64,000 nucleotides of DNA from Streptomyces sp. DvalAA-43 (GTDB taxonomy: Bacteria; Actinomycetota; Actinomycetes; Streptomycetales; Streptomycetaceae). The notes under the pieces are model-generated. The model did not search any database, had not been told where the DNA came from, and was given only the letters and a program-made list of their open reading frames with translations. This document shows positions 45,342 to 54,353 of this stretch, piece after piece. A program made the translations under genes and the position numbers. The stretch's first letter is position 1; every line of letters begins with the position of its first letter. The stretch spans positions 82,872-146,871 of the forward strand of contig NZ_FMBW01000037.1 in the NCBI RefSeq assembly GCF_900091725.1, written 5' to 3'.

Positions 45342-46244
45342 TCAGGACGCGCCCGCACCCGCTGCCTGCTGCTGCTTCAGCAGCTCGGCGAAGTCGACCG
45401 TGTCGTCGGCCGGGGGCTGCTCGACCGAGACCTTCGTCCCGTAGTCGCTGTAGTACACCGTCGAGTTGAGCTCGCCGGTCTTCATCTCGCCGCGCTCGGT
45501 CTTCTTGACGAGCAGGTCGTTGTCGTCGACCCAGAGGTCGACCGTCTCCGTGGTGATGCCGGCGTCGCTGAGCTGCTTCTTCAGCTGCTCCAGCTGGGCG
45601 GCGTCGAGCTCGGAGTTCTTCGCGGTCAGGGCGGCGACATCGACGGTGCCGGAGTAGTGCGTGGCGGAGACGCCCCGTACGTCCTCCTTGCCGACCTTCT
45701 TCACGTCGCCGGAGGCCAGAAGTGACTTCACGCCCTGGTCGGGGGTGGTGTTCTGCATCTGCTGCTTCATCGCCTCGCCGGAGGCGCCCGCCAGCTTGGC
45801 GAGGTCGGCGTAGCCGTAGCTGATCCAGTGCTTGCCGCCGGCCTGCTTCGCGAAGCCGTCGCCCATGTTGACGACGTAGCCGTCCTTGAAGTAGCGGGCC
45901 TGCATGGTGCCGGTGCCGCCGGTCTGCTTCATGGCGTCCGCCATGCTGCCGCCGGTATACGTGATCTCCATGGCGCCGGTGAGACCGTCGGTCCAGTCGA
46001 TGGTGCCGGTCTGCTTCATGGACATGGTGGTGCCCATCTGGGTGGTGCCCTCGACCTTCGCCGACTTCTCCCCACCGGTCTTCTTCTGCACGCTGAGCAG
46101 CGCGGCGATCGGGTCGGCCTTCACGACGTCGCCGCCGCGGTTGTCGCTCTTGCCGCCGTCCGATCCGCCGCAGGCCGCGACCGACGTCAGCGCCGCCGCC
46201 ACCGCGACCGACAGACTCACGCGTCGCACGGTACTGGTCCTCAT
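45342..46244 (-). CDS. LppX/LprG-like lipoprotein of unknown function
   Basis: A secreted lipoprotein: signal helix RRVSLSVAVAAALTSVAAC with lipobox VAAC, then Gly/Ser-rich linker and a domain of about 250 residues. The domain has long beta-strand segments (SMKQTGTIDWTDGLTGAMEI, VSATHYSGTVDV, DLWVDDNDLLVKKTE) that resemble the LppX/LprA fold, which in mycobacteria carries lipids. The ATG at 46244 is preferred over an in-frame GTG at 46256 because it leaves the standard signal length. It lies between rplA and rplJ, its usual place in Streptomyces; function unknown. Confidence 0.8.
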   Translation of the reverse strand: MRTSTVRRVSLSVAVAAALTSVAACGGSDGGKSDNRGGDVVKADPIAALLSVQKKTGGEKSAKVEGTTQMGTTMSMKQTGTIDWTDGLTGAMEITYTGGSMADAMKQTGGTGTMQARYFKDGYVVNMGDGFAKQAGGKHWISYGYADLAKLAGASGEAMKQQMQNTTPDQGVKSLLASGDVKKVGKEDVRGVSATHYSGTVDVAALTAKNSELDAAQLEQLKKQLSDAGITTETVDLWVDDNDLLVKKTERGEMKTGELNSTVYYSDYGTKVSVEQPPADDTVDFAELLKQQQAAGAGAS

Positions 46245-46328
46245 ATCAGCTTCCACCCCTCGTTCGGCTCTGTCGGGGCCTCACGCTAACGCACGGCTCT
46301 GACACCCCCCGGCAATACGGATACAAGG

Positions 46329-46363
46329 ACGGGCCCCGCACCTCGAAAGGTTGCGGGGCCCGT
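46329..46363 (-). terminator. Hairpin terminator after rplA
   Basis: A 12-base perfect stem (ACGGGCCCCGCA / TGCGGGGCCCGT) with an 11-base loop lies about 40 bases past the rplA stop. Confidence 0.75.
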
Positions 46364-46404
46364 TCATGTCACACGTGACGCGGCTTGCTGCCGAGCGCGG
46401 AGGC

Positions 46405-47127
46405 TCAGACGGCGGCCGGGTCCTCCTCGACGAGGAGGTTACGGGTGCGGTTGGCGTCCAGCGGGATGCCGGGGCCCATCGTGGTGGCCAGGGTGGCCTT
46501 CTTGATGTAGCGGCCCTTGGCGGCGGACGGCTTCAGACGGAGGATCTCCTCCAGCGCCGCTGCGTAGTTCTCCACCAGCTTGGTGTCGTCGAACGACGTC
46601 TTGCCGATGATGAAGTGCAGGTTCGAGTGCTTGTCGACGCGGAACTCGATCTTGCCGCCCTTGATGTCGTTGACAGCCTTCACGACGTCGGGGGTGACGG
46701 TGCCGGTCTTCGGGTTCGGCATCAGACCACGCGGACCGAGCACACGGCCGAGGCGGCCGACCTTGCCCATGAGGTCCGGAGTGGCGACGACGGCGTCGAA
46801 GTCCAGACGGCCCTTCGCCACCTCGTCGATGAGCTCGTCGGCGCCGACGATGTCGGCTCCAGCGGCTTCCGCGGCCGCAGCACGGTCACCGGTCGCGAAG
46901 ACCAGGACCCGGGCGGTCTTGCCGGTGCCGTGCGGGAGGTTCACGGTGCCACGGACCATCTGGTCGGCCTTGCGCGGGTCGACACCCAGGCAGAACGCGA
47001 CCTCGACGGTGCCGTCGAACTTGGTGGAGGCGGTGTCCTTGGCGAGACGGACGGCCTCGAGCGGCGCGTAGTTGCGCGACCGGTCGACCTTGGCGTCCGC
47101 AGCGCGGAGGTTCTTGCTGCGCTTCAC
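46405..47127 (-). CDS. rplA: Large ribosomal subunit protein L1
   Basis: L1 forms the mobile stalk that ejects E-site tRNA. The sequence begins [20 protein letters not shown]; family blocks [35 protein letters not shown] and [19 protein letters not shown] are in order. Length 240. It follows rplK by 82 bases; in E. coli L1 represses this operon, and the same may hold here. Confidence 0.97.
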   Translation of the reverse strand: MKRSKNLRAADAKVDRSRNYAPLEAVRLAKDTASTKFDGTVEVAFCLGVDPRKADQMVRGTVNLPHGTGKTARVLVFATGDRAAAAEAAGADIVGADELIDEVAKGRLDFDAVVATPDLMGKVGRLGRVLGPRGLMPNPKTGTVTPDVVKAVNDIKGGKIEFRVDKHSNLHFIIGKTSFDDTKLVENYAAALEEILRLKPSAAKGRYIKKATLATTMGPGIPLDANRTRNLLVEEDPAAV

Positions 47128-47209
47128 TTCTACTCCTGTTGGTTTCAGGGTGTGGAGTCGTGGTGCGGGCCAGCGCTTGGCCCTACCACTGGGGGTGTGA
47201 GGGGCTGAA

Positions 47210-47644
47210 TCAGCCTTCGACCGTGATGCCCATGGAACGAGCGGTGCCAGCGATGATCTTCGACGCGGCGTCGAGGTCGTTGGCGTTCAGGTCGGGGAGC
47301 TTCGTCGTGGCGATCTCACGGACCTGGGCAGCCGTCAGCTTGGCGACCTTGGTCTTGTGCGGCTCGCCGGAGCCCTTCTCCACGCCCGCGGCCTTGAGGA
47401 TCAGCTTCGCGGCCGGCGGAGTCTTGGTGACGAAGGTGAAGGAACGGTCTTCGTAGACCGTGATCTCCACCGGCACGACCATGCCACGCTGCGACTCGGT
47501 CGCGGCGTTGTAGGCCTTGCAGAATTCCATGATGTTGACGCCGTGCTGGCCGAGCGCGGGGCCGACCGGCGGGGCCGGGTTGGCCGCGCCGGCGTTGATC
47601 TGGAGCTTGATAAGCCCCGTGACCTTCTTCTTCTTGGGAGGCAT
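47210..47644 (-). CDS. rplK: Large ribosomal subunit protein L11
   Basis: Forms the GTPase-associated centre with 23S rRNA and is the thiostrepton-binding partner. Starts [20 protein letters not shown] with the proline-rich [20 protein letters not shown] and the C-terminal TVEG end; length 144. Terminator and promoter sequences upstream separate it from nusG. Confidence 0.97.
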
Positions 47645-47713
47645 TGCTCTCTCCGGGTCCTAGTGAGAGTGTTTCGCCGCCGTCCGATCATCCGGATGGA
47701 GGCATACCGCACA

Positions 47714-47741
47714 ACGATAACGGGTATAGCTGCGCGACCAA
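47714..47741 (-). promoter_or_regulatory. Promoter of rplKA
   Basis: TTGGTC (47741-47736) is followed after 16 bases by TATCGT (47719-47714). It directly follows the nusG terminator, so rplK-rplA is transcribed on its own. Confidence 0.6.
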
Positions 47742-47743
47742 AA

Positions 47744-47789
47744 ACCGAGCAGGTCAGACGGGCTTCTCAGCCGGTCTGACCTGCTCGGT
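47744..47789 (-). terminator. Terminator after nusG
   Basis: A 16-base perfect stem (ACCGAGCAGGTCAGAC and its complement) with an extended loop, followed on the minus strand by a run of T, lies about 32 bases past the nusG stop. It is a textbook rho-independent terminator. Confidence 0.85.
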
Positions 47790-47820
47790 AGGCATGTGTC
47801 CAGAAACTGGCGGGAAGCCG

Positions 47821-48696
47821 CTAGTTCTTCTGGATCTGGTCGAAGCTGAGCTCGACCGGGGTCTCGCGGCCGAAGATCTCGACGAGGCCCTTGACCTTCT
47901 TCGAGTCGGCGTTGATCTCGTTGATCGTCGCCTGCAGCGTGGCGAACGGGCCGTCGGTGACGGTGACCGAGTCGCCCACCTCGAAGTCGAGCACCTGGAC
48001 CTCGACCTTGCGGGCCGGAGCCGGCTTGCCCTCGGCCTCGGCGGCCTCGCGGGCGGCCTTCTCCTCGGCCTCCGGGGCGAGCATCTTGACGATCTCGTCC
48101 AGGGTCAGCGGGTACGGGTCGTAGGCGTTGCCCACGAAGCCGGTGACGCCGGGGGTGTTGCGGACGACGCCCCAGGACTCGTTCGTCAGGTCCATGCGCA
48201 CCAGGACGTAGCCCGGGAGCTTGTTCTGGCGGACGTTCTTGCGCTCGCCGTTCTTGATCTGGACGATCTCTTCCTCGGGCACTTCGGCCTGGTAGATGAA
48301 GTCCTCGACGTTGAGCGAGACGGCGCGCTGCTCCAGGTTGGCCTTCACGCGCTTCTCGTAGCCGGCGTACGTGTGGATGACGTACCACTCGCCGGGAAGC
48401 CCGCGCAGCTCGTCGCGGAGGGCGGTGACGGCGTCGACGGGGGCGGCCGGCTCGGCCTCTTCCTCGTCGTCCTCGTCGCTCTCGGATTCGGCGTCGGCCT
48501 CAGCGGCCTCTTCCTCGTTCTCGTCCTCGGCGTGCACGGCGGCCTGCTCGGCGGGCTCACCTGCGGCGGCGTCGGCAGCTTCGGCCTGGTCCGGCTCCTC
48601 GGTGTCCGCCGCCTCGACGATGTCGAGCTCGTCCTCGGCGGACTCGAAGGCGCCCGCCGTCGGCTCGACGGCGTCGTTCAGGTTCGGGTCAGACAC
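47821..48696 (-). CDS. nusG: Transcription termination/antitermination factor NusG
   Basis: Links RNA polymerase with Rho or the ribosome. The NGN domain begins at [20 protein letters not shown] (about residue 112) and the KOW domain at [15 protein letters not shown], ending QIQKN. Residues 1-105 are an acidic, Ala/Glu-rich extension, usual in Streptomyces. The GTG at 48696 (MSDPNLND) is chosen because upstream frame is serine-rich and overlaps the secE end. It follows secE by 73 bases. Confidence 0.96.
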   Translation of the reverse strand: MSDPNLNDAVEPTAGAFESAEDELDIVEAADTEEPDQAEAADAAAGEPAEQAAVHAEDENEEEAAEADAESESDEDDEEEAEPAAPVDAVTALRDELRGLPGEWYVIHTYAGYEKRVKANLEQRAVSLNVEDFIYQAEVPEEEIVQIKNGERKNVRQNKLPGYVLVRMDLTNESWGVVRNTPGVTGFVGNAYDPYPLTLDEIVKMLAPEAEEKAAREAAEAEGKPAPARKVEVQVLDFEVGDSVTVTDGPFATLQATINEINADSKKVKGLVEIFGRETPVELSFDQIQKN

Positions 48697-48769
48697 GGTG
48701 GCTGCTTCTTCCTGGATACAAATGGGTGGAACATGCGAAAGGGGCGCCCATGAGGCGCCCTCCGCGGGA

Positions 48770-49057
48770 TCAGCCGAAGACGTACTTGATGACCCGCTGG
48801 AATCCGAAGTCAATCACGGTAACCAGACCGATCATGACGACGACGAAGACAATCACCACTGTGGTGTAAGTCGTCAGCTGGCTGCGAGTAGGCCAGACGA
48901 CCTTGCGCAACTCGGCGACGATCTGGCGGTAGAACAGCGCGAGACGGCCCAGAGGGCCCTTCTTTCCGCGCTTGCCGCCCTTCCGGGTCTTCTTCTTCGA
49001 CTCGGGTACTTCATCCTCGGCATCAGGCATGTCGATGGAGCCCACGGCGTCCGTCAC
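48770..49057 (-). CDS. secE: Preprotein translocase subunit SecE
   Basis: A small Sec-channel subunit with one membrane helix near the C-terminus ([18 protein letters not shown]). The conserved amphipathic region [20 protein letters not shown] precedes it, after a basic linker ([14 protein letters not shown]). The GTG at 49057 ([16 protein letters not shown]) is chosen with AGGTGAG upstream; 95 residues. An ATG at 49081 is an alternative. Confidence 0.93.
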   Translation of the reverse strand: MTDAVGSIDMPDAEDEVPESKKKTRKGGKRGKKGPLGRLALFYRQIVAELRKVVWPTRSQLTTYTTVVIVFVVVMIGLVTVIDFGFQRVIKYVFG

Positions 49058-49163
49058 GCTTCTCACCTGATTCCGGGTCATGGCCGTGCCGCGCCCGGTG
49101 GAGCCGCACGGCGGTGCATTGAAGTACGTACATGCGCACACATCCTGGCGAAGGAGTGTGTAG

Positions 49164-49236
49164 CAGGGCCGGAGGGACTTGAACCCCCAACCGCTGGTTT
49201 TGGAGACCAGTGCTCTACCAATTGAGCTACGACCCT
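49164..49236 (-). tRNA. tRNA-Trp(CCA)
   Basis: A full cloverleaf on the minus strand: acceptor AGGGTCG / CGGCCCT, D-arm GCTC/GAGC, anticodon stem CTGGT/ACCAG around loop CTCCAAA (anticodon CCA), and T-arm GGGGG-TTCAAGT-CCCTC. The discriminator is G. The tRNA-Trp - secE - nusG order is standard in actinobacteria. Confidence 0.95.
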
Positions 49237-49319
49237 TTGTGGTTTCCACCAACCTACCGCATCTTCCCGGATGGTCCCGGTGCGGGAACGGTGCGGCTGG
49301 TGAAGGCCAACGACAGGTG

Positions 49320-49349
49320 AGTGTACGTGTTCAGCGGCCCGGCGTCGAA
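49320..49349 (-). promoter_or_regulatory. Probable promoter of tRNA-Trp-secE-nusG
   Basis: TTCGAC (49349-49344) and TACACT (49325-49320) are spaced by 18 bases on the minus strand, about 80 bases before the tRNA. Confidence 0.55.
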
Positions 49350-49461
49350 CAGATAGCTCCCGACAACTCCTGGTCGCATCTTGTCCGCATGCTGTCCGAG
49401 TCGTGTCCGGTCCCTGAAACCCCTGCGCCGGCAGGGGGGACGTTCTGGGACCATGGGGGTC

Positions 49462-50688
49462 ATGAGCGCTGCAATCCCCCCCTCCGAGCGCCGGGTCTCC
49501 GCCCGCATCGGTGCGATCTCCGAATCCGCCACTCTCGCCGTCGACGCCAAGGCCAAGGCCCTCAAGGCCGCCGGTCGTCCGGTGATCGGCTTCGGTGCCG
49601 GTGAGCCCGACTTCCCGACCCCCGGCTACATCGTCGACGCCGCGGTCGAGGCCTGCCGCAACCCGAAGTACCACCGCTACACCCCGGCAGGAGGGCTCCC
49701 GGAGCTCAAGGCCGCCATCGCGGAGAAGACGCTGCGCGACTCCGGCTACGCGGTCGACGCCTCGCAGATCCTCGTGACCAACGGCGGCAAGCAGGCCATC
49801 TACGAGGCGTTCGCCGCGATCCTCGACCCGGGCGACGAGGTCATCGTCCCCGCCCCGTACTGGACCACCTACCCCGAGTCGATCCGGCTGGCCGGCGGGG
49901 TCCCGGTGGAGGTCGTGGCCGACGAGACCACCGGCTACCGGGTCTCCGTCGAGCAGCTGGAGGCGGCGCGCACCGAGCGCACGAAGGTCGTCCTGTTCGT
50001 CTCGCCGTCGAACCCCACCGGCGCCGTGTACAGCGAGGCCGACGCCGAGGCGATCGGCCGCTGGGCCGTCGAGCACGGCCTGTGGGTGCTGACCGACGAG
50101 ATCTACGAGCACCTGGTCTACGGCGACGCGAAGTTCACCTCGCTGCCCGCGATCGTGCCCGAGCTGCGCGACAGGTGCATCGTGGTCAACGGCGTCGCCA
50201 AGACGTACGCGATGACCGGCTGGCGGGTGGGCTGGCTCATCGGCCCGAAGGACGTCGTCAAGGCCGCGACCAACCTCCAGTCGCACGCCACGTCCAACGT
50301 CTCCAACGTGGCCCAGGTCGCCGCGCTGGCCGCCGTCTCCGGGAAGCTGGACGCGGTCGCCGAGATGCGCACGGCCTTCGACCGGCGCCGCCGGACCATC
50401 GTCCGGATGCTCAACGAGATCGACGGGGTGCTGTGCCCGGAGCCCGAGGGCGCGTTCTACGCGTACCCGTCGGTGAAGGAGCTGCTCGGCAAGGAGATCC
50501 GCGGCCGACGCCCGGCCACCTCGGTCGAGCTGGCTGCGCTGATCCTGGACGAGGCCGAGGTCGCGGTCGTACCGGGCGAGGCCTTCGGTACGCCGGGCTA
50601 CCTCCGCCTCTCGTACGCCCTGGGCGACGACGACCTGGTCGAGGGCGTCTCGCGGCTCCAGAAGCTGCTGGGCGAGGCCAAGGCGTAG
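49462..50688 (+). CDS. Pyridoxal-phosphate aminotransferase (aspartate aminotransferase type)
   Basis: A class I aminotransferase of 408 residues. The PLP lysine is in [14 protein letters not shown], the phosphate-binding and cofactor-ring residues in [24 protein letters not shown] and [10 protein letters not shown], and the carboxylate-binding Arg in LRLSYALG. This is the set of aspartate/prephenate-type enzymes of subgroup I-beta. The exact substrate cannot be set from sequence. The ATG at 49462 has GGGGG upstream. It is divergent from tRNA-Trp and is followed by a terminator. Confidence 0.9.
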   Translation: MSAAIPPSERRVSARIGAISESATLAVDAKAKALKAAGRPVIGFGAGEPDFPTPGYIVDAAVEACRNPKYHRYTPAGGLPELKAAIAEKTLRDSGYAVDASQILVTNGGKQAIYEAFAAILDPGDEVIVPAPYWTTYPESIRLAGGVPVEVVADETTGYRVSVEQLEAARTERTKVVLFVSPSNPTGAVYSEADAEAIGRWAVEHGLWVLTDEIYEHLVYGDAKFTSLPAIVPELRDRCIVVNGVAKTYAMTGWRVGWLIGPKDVVKAATNLQSHATSNVSNVAQVAALAAVSGKLDAVAEMRTAFDRRRRTIVRMLNEIDGVLCPEPEGAFYAYPSVKELLGKEIRGRRPATSVELAALILDEAEVAVVPGEAFGTPGYLRLSYALGDDDLVEGVSRLQKLLGEAKA

Positions 50689-50704
50689 GACGTCCCGCCG
50701 GTCG

Positions 50705-50737
50705 GAAGCGACCCCCGGCTCCGGCCGGGGGTCGCTT
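50705..50737 (+). terminator. Terminator after the aminotransferase gene
   Basis: A 15-base perfect stem (GAAGCGACCCCCGGC and its complement) with a short loop, followed by TCTCC, lies 16 bases past the stop. Confidence 0.8.
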
Positions 50738-50808
50738 CTCCGTTCGGGGTTCAACTCGATCGGGAAAGCGGCTACCGCTCGACCCCACGTGTGCGGCAGG
50801 ATCTTGGG

Positions 50809-51831
50809 ATGGAGCGTGATGTACGGCTGTTGCCCAAGGCCCACCTGCACCTGCATTTCACCGGGTCGATGCGGCCGACGACCCTGCTCGAACTCGCCGA
50901 CAAGTACGGCGTGCACCTGCCGGACGCCCTGACCGGCGGCGAGCCGCCGAAACTACGGGCCACGGACGAGCGCGGATGGTTCCGCTTCCAGCGGCTCTAC
51001 GACATCGCCCGGTCCTGTCTCCGGGCCCCCGAGGACATCCAGCGGCTGGTGCGCGAGGCGGCCCAGGAGGACGTCGCGGACGGCTCCGGCTGGATGGAGA
51101 TCCAGGTCGACCCCACGTCGTACGCGCCGCTGCTCGGCGGGCTGATCCCGGCGATCGAGATCATCCTGGACGCGGTGGACAGCGCCTCGCGCGAGACGGG
51201 GCTGCCGATCCGGGTGGTGATCGCGGCGAACCGGATGAAGCACCCGCTGGACGCCCGCACGCTCGCCCGGCTCGCGGTGCGGTACGTGGACCGGGGCGTG
51301 GTCGGTTTCGGGCTCTCCAACGACGAGCGGCGCGGAATGGCCCGGGACTTCGACCGGGCCTTCGCCATCGCCCGCGAGGGCGGTCTGCTGGCGGCGCCGC
51401 ACGGCGGTGAGCTGTCCGGCCCGGCCAGCGTGCGGGACTGCCTGGACGATCTCGACGCGGCCCGGATCGGGCACGGTGTCCGGGCGGCCGAGGATCCCCG
51501 GCTGCTGCGCACGCTGGCGGAGCGCGGGGTGACCTGCGAGGTCTGCCCGTCGTCGAACGTGGCCCTGGGTGTCTACGAGAAGCCCGCCGACGTGCCCCTG
51601 CGCACGCTCTTCGAGGCCGGGGTGCCGATGGCGCTGGGCGCGGACGACCCGCTGCTCTTCGGTTCCAGGCTGGCCGCGCAGTACGACCTCGTACGGCGCC
51701 ATCACGGGTTCACGGACGCGGAGCTGGCGGAGCTGGCACGGCAGTCGGTCCGGGGCTCCGCCGCGCCGGCCCCGGTCCGGGCGGAGCTCCTGGCGGGCGT
51801 CGACGACTGGCTGGCGAAGCCCGCGGGGTAG
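50809..51831 (+). CDS. add: Adenosine deaminase
   Basis: Predicted to convert adenosine to inosine. Metal-site and catalytic motifs of the add family are present: KAHLHLHFTGSM, HGGELSG with the catalytic Glu, GHGVRAAEDPRL, CPSSNVALG and the GADDPLLF aspartates. Length 340 is normal. The ATG at 50809 follows CAGGAT by six bases, so the message may be leaderless. Confidence 0.9.
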   Translation: MERDVRLLPKAHLHLHFTGSMRPTTLLELADKYGVHLPDALTGGEPPKLRATDERGWFRFQRLYDIARSCLRAPEDIQRLVREAAQEDVADGSGWMEIQVDPTSYAPLLGGLIPAIEIILDAVDSASRETGLPIRVVIAANRMKHPLDARTLARLAVRYVDRGVVGFGLSNDERRGMARDFDRAFAIAREGGLLAAPHGGELSGPASVRDCLDDLDAARIGHGVRAAEDPRLLRTLAERGVTCEVCPSSNVALGVYEKPADVPLRTLFEAGVPMALGADDPLLFGSRLAAQYDLVRRHHGFTDAELAELARQSVRGSAAPAPVRAELLAGVDDWLAKPAG

Positions 51832-51840
51832 GGCGAGGGG

Positions 51841-52446
51841 TTACGCGCCGACGCCCCGCATCAGCGTCCTCGCCAGGGACGCGGCGAACTCGGCGAGGGG
51901 CTGCGGCGGGGTCCCGTCCGCCGTGGCCTCGTAGGCGAACGCCCGCTGCGCGCAGGCTCCCAGCAGCAGCGAGGCGGCCGCGTAGGTGTCCGCGTCGGCC
52001 CGCACCCGGCCTGCTGCCCGTTCGGAGCGCAGATAGGCGTCGAGGCCGCGGATGGGCATGTGCGGGCCGGTGCCGAGCTCCCTCATCGCCTCGTTGTGGC
52101 GCTCCTTGAGCCTGGGCTCGGCGTACAGCGAGGCGGCGATCGGGAAGCTCTGCTCGTAGAAGAGCGCGGCCTGGCGGGCGATCTCGGTGAGGTTCTGCTC
52201 GACGGTGCGCTCCCCCGCCCCCGGGGACGCGATGAGCCGTTTCAGCAGCGGGTTGAGCCGGGGCAGCCGTTCCTTGAGCACGGCCACGAACAGCTCCTCC
52301 TTGCTCGCGAAGTGCTTGTAGAGCGCGGCCTCGGAGCAGCCTGCGGCTCGGGCGATCTCCTTGGTGGTGGCGCGGGCCAGGCCGATGGTGAGCATCAGCT
52401 GATGGGCGGCGTCGATGATGCGGACGCGGGCCGGCTTCTGCTCCAT
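51841..52446 (-). CDS. TetR family transcriptional regulator
   Basis: A helix-turn-helix at residues about 8-53 (RIIDAAHQLMLTIGLARATT, then AGCSEAALYKHFASKEEL) is followed by a helical ligand-binding domain. It is divergent from a NAD(P)-binding protein gene, and two inverted repeats with the core GTGAGT-N-ACTCAC lie between them, so it probably represses itself and its neighbour. The ligand is unknown. An in-frame GTG at 52452 is another possible start. Confidence 0.88.
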   Translation of the reverse strand: MEQKPARVRIIDAAHQLMLTIGLARATTKEIARAAGCSEAALYKHFASKEELFVAVLKERLPRLNPLLKRLIASPGAGERTVEQNLTEIARQAALFYEQSFPIAASLYAEPRLKERHNEAMRELGTGPHMPIRGLDAYLRSERAAGRVRADADTYAAASLLLGACAQRAFAYEATADGTPPQPLAEFAASLARTLMRGVGA

Positions 52447-52474
52447 GCGCACTCCAACGAAGCTTGACGAGGTG

Positions 52475-52490
52475 GTGAGTACCCACTCAC
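52475..52490. promoter_or_regulatory. Operator 1 of the TetR regulator
   Basis: A perfect palindrome, GTGAGT-ACCC-ACTCAC, in the region between the divergent genes. Confidence 0.6.
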
Positions 52491-52495
52491 TCTAT

Positions 52496-52519
52496 GGGTG
52501 AGTGAATACTTACTCACCC
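52496..52519. promoter_or_regulatory. Operator 2 of the TetR regulator
   Basis: A longer inverted repeat with perfect eight-base arms GGGTGAGT and ACTCACCC around eight bases. Its core matches operator 1, five bases away, which supports a TetR site. Confidence 0.6.
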
Positions 52520-52533
52520 TGGGAGGGTGCGCA

Positions 52534-53169
52534 ATGAGGATCACGGTGTTCGGCGCCACGGGGGGCGTCGGTCAGGAGATCGTCCGCCAGGCGGTGTCGG
52601 CGGGCCATGAGGTGACGGCGGTGGTCCGCGACCCGGCGCGGCTGCCCGTCCCGCTCTCCGACGTACAGGTCCACACGGCCGCGCGGCTGGACGAGCCGGA
52701 GGCGCTGCGCGAGGCGGTGGCGGGCCGGGACGCGGTGCTCTCCGCGCTCGGCTCGCGCGGCCGGAAGGCGGACGGGGTCGCCGAGCGGCTCACCGGGTCG
52801 GTGCTGACGGCGATGGAGGCCGAGAGGGTGCGGCGGCTGCTGGTGGTCAGCGCGGCCCCGGTCGGCCCCCGCCCGGCCGACGACCCGCCGCTGGACCGGC
52901 TGGTCCGCAGGGTGATCGGGGCGGTCCTCAAGGAGGTCTACGCGGATCTGACCCGGATGGAGGCCGCGCTGGCCCGGAGCACGGCGGACTGGACGTCCGT
53001 ACGGCCGCCGAAGCTCACCGACGGGCCGCTGACGGGGACGTACCGCACGGCCGTCGGCGGCACCCCGCGCAGCGGCCGCACCCTCTCCCGCGCCGATGTG
53101 GCACACGCGATGCTGGCGCTGGTCGACGATCCGGCGTCGGTGAAGCAGGGCGTGGGCGTGGCGTACTGA
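52534..53169 (+). CDS. NAD(P)-binding (SDR-like, NmrA/YwnB type) protein
   Basis: A Rossmann-fold protein of 211 residues starting MRITVFGATGGVGQEIVRQA, the GxxGxxG dinucleotide loop. It resembles atypical short-chain reductases and NmrA-like proteins that sense or use NAD(P)H; no Tyr-x3-Lys catalytic pair is obvious. The start has GGGAGGG upstream. It is divergent from and probably controlled by the TetR gene at 51841. The substrate is unknown. Confidence 0.82.
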   Translation: MRITVFGATGGVGQEIVRQAVSAGHEVTAVVRDPARLPVPLSDVQVHTAARLDEPEALREAVAGRDAVLSALGSRGRKADGVAERLTGSVLTAMEAERVRRLLVVSAAPVGPRPADDPPLDRLVRRVIGAVLKEVYADLTRMEAALARSTADWTSVRPPKLTDGPLTGTYRTAVGGTPRSGRTLSRADVAHAMLALVDDPASVKQGVGVAY

Positions 53170-53172
53170 GCG

Positions 53173-53194
53173 GGACCGGCCCCGGGGCCGGTCC
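53173..53194. terminator. Palindromic terminator between convergent genes
   Basis: A perfect 22-base palindrome (GGACCGGCCCC and its complement) lies between the NAD(P)-binding gene and murB, which converge. With no loop bases it may work poorly as a hairpin, but it could serve both strands. Confidence 0.45.
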
Positions 53195-53217
53195 GGCGTA
53201 TCAGGGCCGGACAGGCC

Positions 53218-54273
53218 CTAGAGGCTCACGCCGACCGTCACCGGTTCGTTGACGAGCGTGACGCCGAACGCCTCGTGGACCCCGGCGACGACCTCGCGGG
53301 CGAGGGCGAGGAGGTCCTCGGTGGTCGCCTCGCCCCGGTTGGTGAGGGCGAGGGTGTGCTTGGTGGAGATGCGGGCCGGGCCGGTGCCGTACCCCTTGGT
53401 GAAACCGGCCTTGTCGATGAGCCAGGCCGCCGAGGTCTTGACGCGTCCCCCGTCCGCGGGGAAGGCGGGGGGCGTCGTCCCGGGGCCGAGCCGGTCCTCG
53501 GCGCGGGCGAGGAACGCCGCGTACTCGGCCTCCTCCAGGATCGGGTTGGTGAAGAAGGAGCCCGCCGACCAGGAGTCGTGGTCCTCCGGGTCCAGCACCA
53601 TGCCCTTGCCGGCGCGGAGCCCGAGCACCGTCGCGCGGGCGGCCGCGGCGGGCACGCGCTCGCCCTGCTCGACGCCCATGGCGCGGGCCGTCTCGGCGTA
53701 CCGCAGCGGCGCGGACAGACCGCCCGCGTCCTCCAGCTCGAAGCGGACCCGCAGCACCACGAAACGGTCGGGTTCGGCCTTGAAACGACTGTGCCGGTAC
53801 GAGAACGCGCAGTCGGCGTTCGGGATGGTGACCGTTTCCCCGGCGTGCCGGTCGTAGGCGACGACCTCCGTGATGGTGGAGGAGACCTCCTGACCGTACG
53901 CGCCGACGTTCTGGATCGGTGTCGCGCCCGCGGAGCCCGGGATTCCGGCCAGGCACTCGATGCCCGCGAGGCCGGCTTCGACGGTGCGGGCCACCACGTC
54001 CGTCCAGATCTCGCCCGCGGCGAGCTCCAGCGTCGTGCCGTTCAGCGCGAAGCCCTCGGTCGCGATGCGCAGGGCGGTGCCGTCGAAGCCCTTGTCGCCG
54101 ATGACCAGGTTGCTGCCGCCGCCGATGACGAGGAGCGGGGTGCCGCTCGCGTCGGCCTCGCGGACGGCTTCGATCACCTCGGCGTCGGTGGTCGCCGTGA
54201 GGAGGCGGGTGGCGGGGCCGCCCAGCCGGAAGGTGGTCAGGGGGGCGAGGGGCGCGTCATGGAGTTCCTGCAC
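53218..54273 (-). CDS. murB: UDP-N-acetylenolpyruvoylglucosamine reductase MurB
   Basis: Makes UDP-MurNAc from the enolpyruvyl sugar with FAD and NADPH. The FAD-binding region LLVIGGGSNLVI, then GIECLAGIPGSAGATPIQNV, the YRHSRFK motif with the catalytic region, and the C-terminal segments SAGSFFTNPIL and AAWLIDKAGFTKGYG with NRG(E) are typical of MurB type I. The GTG at 54273 is preferred over the much longer open frame upstream, since the frame upstream runs antisense over the MFS gene. TACCCT lies seven bases before the GTG, as for a leaderless transcript. Length 351. Confidence 0.93.
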   Translation of the reverse strand: MQELHDAPLAPLTTFRLGGPATRLLTATTDAEVIEAVREADASGTPLLVIGGGSNLVIGDKGFDGTALRIATEGFALNGTTLELAAGEIWTDVVARTVEAGLAGIECLAGIPGSAGATPIQNVGAYGQEVSSTITEVVAYDRHAGETVTIPNADCAFSYRHSRFKAEPDRFVVLRVRFELEDAGGLSAPLRYAETARAMGVEQGERVPAAAARATVLGLRAGKGMVLDPEDHDSWSAGSFFTNPILEEAEYAAFLARAEDRLGPGTTPPAFPADGGRVKTSAAWLIDKAGFTKGYGTGPARISTKHTLALTNRGEATTEDLLALAREVVAGVHEAFGVTLVNEPVTVGVSL

Positions 54274-54280
54274 GGAAACA

Positions 54281-54286
54281 AGGGTA
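54281..54286 (-). promoter_or_regulatory. -10 box of murB, overlapping a hairpin
   Basis: TACCCT reads toward murB and ends seven bases before its GTG. The same bases are inside the left arm of the hairpin that ends the upstream MFS gene, so readthrough and initiation could interfere. Confidence 0.4.
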
Positions 54287-54327
54287 CGGTCCGCGCCCCC
54301 GCCGCTCGGGCGGGGCACGGACCGTAC
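54284..54327 (-). terminator. Terminator of the MFS gene
   Basis: An inverted repeat GTACGGTCCG / CGGACCGTAC with an inner CCCCGCC / GGCGGGG stem lies 27 bases past the MFS stop. Confidence 0.7.
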
Positions 54328-54353
54328 GCGCGGGGCCACGGCCCGACAGGCTC

